Assembly: GCF_000165425.1 (NCBI RefSeq)
Contig: NW_001799078.1
Span: 1 to 64,000, forward strand
Direction of reading: 5' to 3'
DNA from: Paramecium tetraurelia
Lineage: Eukaryota > Ciliophora > Oligohymenophorea > Peniculida > Parameciidae
Length of the DNA: 64,000 nucleotides
Position 1 is the first letter of the stretch, and each line of letters starts with the position of its first letter. A model generated the notes under the pieces. The model ran no database searches, was not told where the DNA came from, and saw only the letters and a list, made by a program, of their open reading frames with translations. Positions 58,933 through 64,000 of the stretch are shown here, piece by piece. Made by a program: the position numbers and the translations under genes.

Positions 58933-59849
58933 ATGCCTCCAGAGAACACTTAGGTAACTTAACCTTGTTTTAATACTAAAATTACGATTATATTATCTCA
59001 ATATCACATGACTTTATATTTTTTTTTAGATTTCTAAAAAATCAAAACACATTAAGAAAAACAAGACAGATGTTCATGAATATACTGAGGAAAAGAAGAA
59101 AGAAATTGAAAAAGTGATCTTTTGTTATGTATTTTAATAGGAATACTTGCAAATAAAAAAAAACAATTCATTACAAGAATCATACGAACCAAAGATCTAG
59201 AATGTGGTCAGTACGGTGATCTTGAAAATGAAGACGAAAGCAGGAGAAGAAATCGATAAACTTGATTTAGACAATCTGGCCCATACATCACAGAATTGTG
59301 AATACAAAAAAAGTAGATATTTATATTTAAATTATTTAGGTCGATTTCCTGCTCTGATTCAGAGAATAAAAGATCCCAAGTCAACTGCCCTGATATTTGA
59401 AGCGGGTAAGATGGTGATAACAGGTACCAAAGGTTAGAGTGAGGCAGAAGAGGCTGCTAAAAAAGTTTGAAAAAAGCATTTTATTTAAAGTTTAGAAAAC
59501 AGATAGAGAAGAACAACAGGATTACTATCGAAATAGGCGATATTTAAACTAGTAACATAGTAGCCAACAGCCAATTGCCTTACGAAGTAAATCTGATGAA
59601 AATACATGATGACAGAAGTTTACAAGGATCTATCAGCTATGATGTACACATTCCAATTATCCTCTCTTAGCGATCAGCATTCCCAGGATTGATTTATAAA
59701 ATGTAAAATCCTAAACTCGCTGCCCCTCATTTTTCTATTCAGGAAAGATTGTCTTCACTGGTGCAAAAAATGAAACTTAAATCAAAGATGCCTATTGTTA
59801 ATTATTCAATATTCTCAAAAAACACTCATAAGAAAAAGTCAATAAATGA
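58933..59849 (+). CDS. TBP: TATA-binding protein (TBP), frame disrupted in the second repeat
   Basis: General transcription factor; about 252 residues if the disruption is ignored. First repeat: YEPKIQNVVSTVILKMK, RFPALIQRIKDPKSTALIF, EAGKMVITGTKG. Second repeat: SAFPGLIYKMQNPKLAA, then SGKIVFTGAKNE, QIKDAYCQLFNILKKH. Between them the sequence CCCC (59723-59726) and TTTTT (59730-59734) each carry one base too many for the family pattern LAALIFYSGK, which breaks the frame by two. Introns: 59114-59140 (27), 59313-59339 (27), 59465-59490 (26), and, to reach the ATG, 58954-59029 (76 nt, unusually long). Either homopolymer errors or a pseudogene. Sequence is otherwise well conserved but divergent in the first repeat's DNA-binding strand. 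Confidence 0.85.
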
Positions 59850-60308
59850 AGAATAAGAATTATTGAATATTTTTTGTGTTGTTTACATAACTACGTCTTT
59901 ATGATTTAAGTTATACTAATTATAAGGATAGTCCATCCCCTCATCCTAATAATCCTCAATCAACTAAACAATCATATACGCTTATTAAATTCATCAACTA
60001 GAATTCCTGAAACTTCCTGAACTATTTCTAATGAATAGTCAAAAGATATTCTTAATTAAAAATCATACTAAAATTATATCCAAGATTTTGGCTCTATTAT
60101 AATATATATTTATTTTGAATAGATTATTATTAATAAAATAGGGATTTATCATTTCATTCAATGTGCACCCTTTCGAACCACAGATGGTAGCTAAGATCAA
60201 ATTAATAATTCCCAACATTAATTGAATAAAGAATAATTTTTAACTTTTGATATTTTATAATTGATTAATATAAAATTGAATGAATCATAAGGCTTAAATA
60301 AGCTATTA
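59850..60308. other. intergenic, about 460 bp
   Basis: A+T-rich spacer between the TBP gene and the next plus-strand ORF. No supported feature. Confidence 0.5.
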
Positions 60309-60956
60309 ATGAGTAAAAGGACAAGGACAACTTTGACATTGAATTAGGAAACGAATTAGTCCTCAAATTAGACTAGAAAATCGTCAATTTAAGTTATCAA
60401 TTTTAACCAACAAGATGTAAATTAGAATCAGGATAAGATTTATTTTTCAACTCGTCAAGGCTCTCCAAAAAAACACAGACACACTAAAAGTAATTATCAG
60501 TACTATTCCATAGGTTTAGGGGATACTTTAATGAAATCTACGTCATAGAAATTAATAAAAACTACCCAAAGAGATTTTTAAGAGACTAACATAATTAAGG
60601 AAGGGGCCTTATATAAGAAGATTTCTCCGAAAGTGATCTTCTAGAATGATAAAATCAATGTTTATTTTGTGAAGGAAGTCAATAAATTCACATAATCAAG
60701 TGACACAAAAATATCTAGTTAAGATATTGGTCATAGAGAACAGACCATGCAAGAAATTTCTAATTCCAGAGTTTCAATCAAAGGGCCCATGACATCTAGT
60801 TAAAATTTATTACAAGCCAGGATCACATAAGGTATTTTGAGCGATCCCAAACATTTGTTTGCAGCTTCAAATAAAAAGATAAAACTCGATAAAGCTGAGT
60901 CCTTAAATACGAGTGTCAAGTCTTCCTTGTGTAAATTATTGAAATTATATCATTGA
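60309..60956 (+). CDS. unknown disordered protein
   Basis: An uninterrupted frame of 215 residues from ATG (60309) to TGA. Composition is Ser, Gln, Thr, Lys and Asn-rich with KKHRHTKS and ISSQDIGHREQ segments, so mostly disordered. It is less A+T-rich than its flanks and has a clean start, which supports coding. No domain or signal peptide. It may be a regulatory or cytoskeletal linker; function unknown. Confidence 0.6.
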
Positions 60957-61606
60957 CTATATTCATTTACTTTTATTGGTATAATTTTTTCTTATTATTT
61001 TTTAATTGAAGTATCATTATTAAATCAAAATGATATTCTCTTTTGTATTAATTAAACATATAGTTGCGAATCAAGTTTATTCAGCATATTCATCCAGATT
61101 AACAATGAATCTAATTCAATTTGGTAGATTTGCTTATTGCTAATTTGTATTCTTTATTATTATTCATATTAGGTAAAATGATTTAATTTGAAGAAGTTTC
61201 AATGAAAATCATAAATAAAGAAACAATTAAATAATAGTCTCTCAAAGAATGCTAAAATGATTAAATATATATATATCAAATTGTTATTAATATTAATGAA
61301 GACTTTACTAATCATTATTACACCTCAATAAGAACAATAGCCATTAATATTGCAATATGTACTAAATTGAATCAATATGTAGATATGTAGATAATAGTAT
61401 TCAAAATAATAAGTTTGCTGATTTTATTTTACTTTGCTTTTTTCAAATCAAGCTGATTAAGAATCCTATGTGTATAAGATGTGTTTTATTAATTTCTTAT
61501 AATTCTGTGTATATTTAATTGATCATGTTTGTCGAATTGCTCAATAATTTCTTTTTCGATGACATTTGAACAAATTATTTGATATATATATATAAATAAT
61601 TTAATT
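60957..61606. other. intergenic, about 650 bp
   Basis: Very A+T-rich spacer upstream of the Aquarius gene. It contains short TA-repeat tracts (for example near 61265 and 61580). No open frame or RNA gene was supported. Confidence 0.5.
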
Positions 61607-64000
61607 ATGCAAATAGAAGCTGAGAGCAACATAAACATTTAAGAGATTTACGAATCCATGGTGAGCCAATAGTTTAATATTGCAATATTGAGACAATGGG
61701 AGAAGGAGTGGTTACTGGAGAATTACTTATTTCCCCAGATCAAGAATAATGAATAGTATCTTTAGAATAATAAGTAGATTATCAAAAGAGCTTGTATTTA
61801 CTACAATAGCGATTTTAAATTTAAAATAGCTTGAGCAAATCAACATCTAGGATAGTCTTCAAGATTAAGAGATCCTTTTGAAGATATTTAACTACGTAAC
61901 CAAAGGATTACCAGATTTTAAATCTTTATAATTGGAGGAAAAATAATAAGTTTATACATTTTTAATGCAATTATTTTGTATGCCAGAGACTCAATTTGTA
62001 CAAAAGGAATGTTATAAATATTTATCGTCAGCATTGCTATTGAGTTCAAACAAAATAGTATAAAATCATATGAATAACAATAGTTCTTGAAATGGCACTT
62101 CTTGAGATACCCAAAGATGGTACAATCCTACATGAGTGCTTTAAAGGTCCAAGGAGGTAGTTAGAAGCCAGAATCCTTGTTCATACCTAATATAGTGTAG
62201 GACATGATTTAAATAATATTTTCGTATCCAATTAGCGAGGCAAATTTTAAGGAAAATGAAGAGTTAATACAAATAGAATCTCAAAATCAATTTAGAACAT
62301 TTTTAGAGAGAAATTCAGCTCCACTTCCCACTCCTAAACACATTATCAAAGCATAGAATGAAAAATTATTGTACAGAAAAGTGACACAAACTTAAATGAG
62401 ATACCTCAAGTGTATTGAGAAATTTGTGGATTTTATGATTTTGTTATTGAGTTCAATCCCAACAAGGAAGTTCTTGAAGATCTATTTGCTTTCAACAAAT
62501 ATACTGCCCTATTTGAAGTGCACATTGCCTTAATATCATTCATGTGTATTGTAGACATTGGTTTAATCATTTGAACATTATTTAACATATCCAATAAATG
62601 ATTAGGATGGAGAGGTGCTTTCACTCAAAGATTAGTAAGTGATGTAGAAGGATTTCTTAAAGAAATTGCAGACGGTGCTTTACAAATAGTTTAAGTTCAT
62701 GGTATAGCAAAAGGAATTGGAAGAATATCAATTCATCAAAAATTTAAGAAGATCAGAAATAGAGAAACTATTCTAAATGATGATATTGGTGTTCCCAATT
62801 GATTTATAGCCTAAATTGTATGAACCTGGCAAGAACTTTGATTTTCTTATCTAAGAAGTAATGAAGGCTGCTGCACCTCCTCCTTATCTAAACCATTACC
62901 TCAAAGATACTCCTCTCATACCTAATGAATAGATGATATGGGATTATAAACACATCCCTGAAGAATCTAAAAGCGGAGTATTAAAATAAGTTTTGGCTTT
63001 GCCCAAATTGAACTTATAGTTTCTATGTTTTGAAGACTATTTAGAAAGAAATTATAAGTTATTTAAACTTGAAAGTGCATTTGATTTGAGAAAAGATTTA
63101 GAGGACACTATAATCAGAATGGATCCCAAGTTTGATTAAAATGGTGCCTTTATTTACTTCAGTGGATGGGCTAAGGCAGCAACAGAAGTGATTAAGTTCA
63201 GAATTCATGAAGTATAGACTCCCGAGATCGGTAAGAGAATCCCAAGGAGGGTTTATGGAGAGATACAATATTCAGTTGAAAGGATGGCATAGAATGTAAG
63301 GAAGGATTGGGATAGCTTGAAGAAGCATCAAGTTGTATTTTTGATAAGCTTTAGAAAGGAGATAGATATGTAGGAATTTTAGAGTGAACTAAGTGAGAGA
63401 TAGAATCTAATTGATTAGATCGAGGAGAATGAGGGATGCAAGCTGTTTTGTGAAAAATATGGTATTAGAGCAATTAGAGGAGCTGAAATAGAATTGGTTT
63501 ATGATGAAAGAAGGAGAGAGATATTAGATTGGGAGGAACCAGATCCCTCAAAGAAATTCTAAGGAAATTTAAGAATCCTTCATGTCTTTTTGGATCAAGC
63601 ATAATATCAAGAAGATATCGATTGTATTAAATTAAATAATTGTTTTAGCTGGTATCAATGCAGAAGGTGAAATCTATGGAAATTTCAAACTGTTGGTTAA
63701 AAGAAATCCTAAAGAAAATAACTTCAAAGCAATCCTTGGATCAATCCAATAAGTCATATTGCAGAATCCTAAGTTACCCAAATTTTTAGATGAAATTCTT
63801 TTGGGATATGGTGTTGAAGACATTTCTTCATCCTAATATTATTTGAAGAATCACACAAGTAGTGTGGATTTCAGCCTCAGAGATACTATCATTGATTAAT
63901 CACACTATGATGATGTGATTTAATAGAATTCATTCATTCCAGAAGACTTGAAATAGAGAATTACTTTTGGTAATGTGAATATTAGAAAGAGAGTAAACAA
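61607..64000 (+). CDS. AQR: Aquarius (AQR, intron-binding spliceosomal helicase), 5' part
   Basis: The gene runs off the window end; about 775 codons are present. Family landmarks in order: FVDFMILLLSSIPTRKFLK (AQR: FVDxLIDLLSxLPTRRFxR), GVLKQVLALPKLNLQFLCFE, DYLERNYKLFKLESAFDLRK, LEDTIIRMDPKFDQNGAF, GWAKAATEVIKFRIHEVQTP, then DSLKKHQVVFLISFRKEIDM, GIRAIRGAEIELVYDE, LRILHVFLDQAQYQED and KRNPKENNFKAILGSIQQVI. AQR binds upstream of the branch point and couples splicing with snoRNP assembly; its SF1 helicase domain lies beyond the window. Introns 61794-61809 (16 nt), 62058-62083 (26 nt) and 63624-63648 (25 nt). The 16-nt intron would be extremely short. Confidence 0.92.

Overview
The window reads as a piece of ciliate macronuclear DNA, most likely Paramecium. 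It is about 70% A+T. Long conserved genes read through only if TAA and TAG code for glutamine and TGA is the sole stop. Genes are interrupted by tiny introns, mostly 20-31 nt and mostly GTA...TAG. Gene content fits: two trichocyst matrix proteins, a giant cysteine-periodic surface antigen, an SF-assemblin, an outer-arm docking-complex protein, HSFs and a cysteine protease. All gene models were spliced by eye. Most were checked by phase and by total length being a multiple of three; no transcript data were available.

Layout. 1-486: end of a membrane-protein gene (minus). 487-5059: gene-poor, strongly A+T-rich stretch with coding-like scraps and a tRNA-like remnant. 5060-9586: a GNAT-like gene, a decayed gene, and a large coiled-coil gene. 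9815-19102: dense block with an MFS transporter, a twin-CX9C protein, an ODA docking-complex-like protein, an SF-assemblin, a MORN protein, a DnaJ protein and small coiled-coil genes; much of it is cilium or cortex related. 20063-22518: tandem trichocyst matrix proteins. 23212-32724: small unknown genes, a PDE-like gene, a Tim44/mL45-like gene, a B-box/WD40 protein, tRNA-Met(CAT), a CXC-domain protein, a helical-repeat protein and a double cyclic-nucleotide-binding protein. 32945-37927: surface antigen. 37967-41599: an NT-C2 coiled-coil protein and a Cache-like membrane protein. 41672-45663: eIF3e, a 61-aa ORF, RPB6 and a Q/K/E-rich coiled coil. 45903-52816: a cathepsin L-like protease and a soluble adenylyl cyclase with a PH domain. 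54069-57383: two tandem HSFs and a MORN/IQ protein. 57479-64000: ribosomal P0, TBP, a disordered protein and the 5' part of Aquarius.

Themes. Cyclic-nucleotide genes recur over about 28 kb: a PDE-like protein, a double-CNBD protein and a soluble adenylyl cyclase. Housekeeping genes (P0, RPB6, TBP, eIF3e, AQR) anchor the code and intron calls. Oddities include a TBP with two closely spaced homopolymer insertions, several introns outside the usual size range, one apparent GA-AG intron, and very tight gene spacing (a 4-bp stop/start overlap, and divergent start codons 15 bp apart).

I saw no virus-like element, CRISPR array, telomere or clear transposon. No single locus looks like a wholly new system; the cyclase architecture and the compact-gene anomalies are the best leads.
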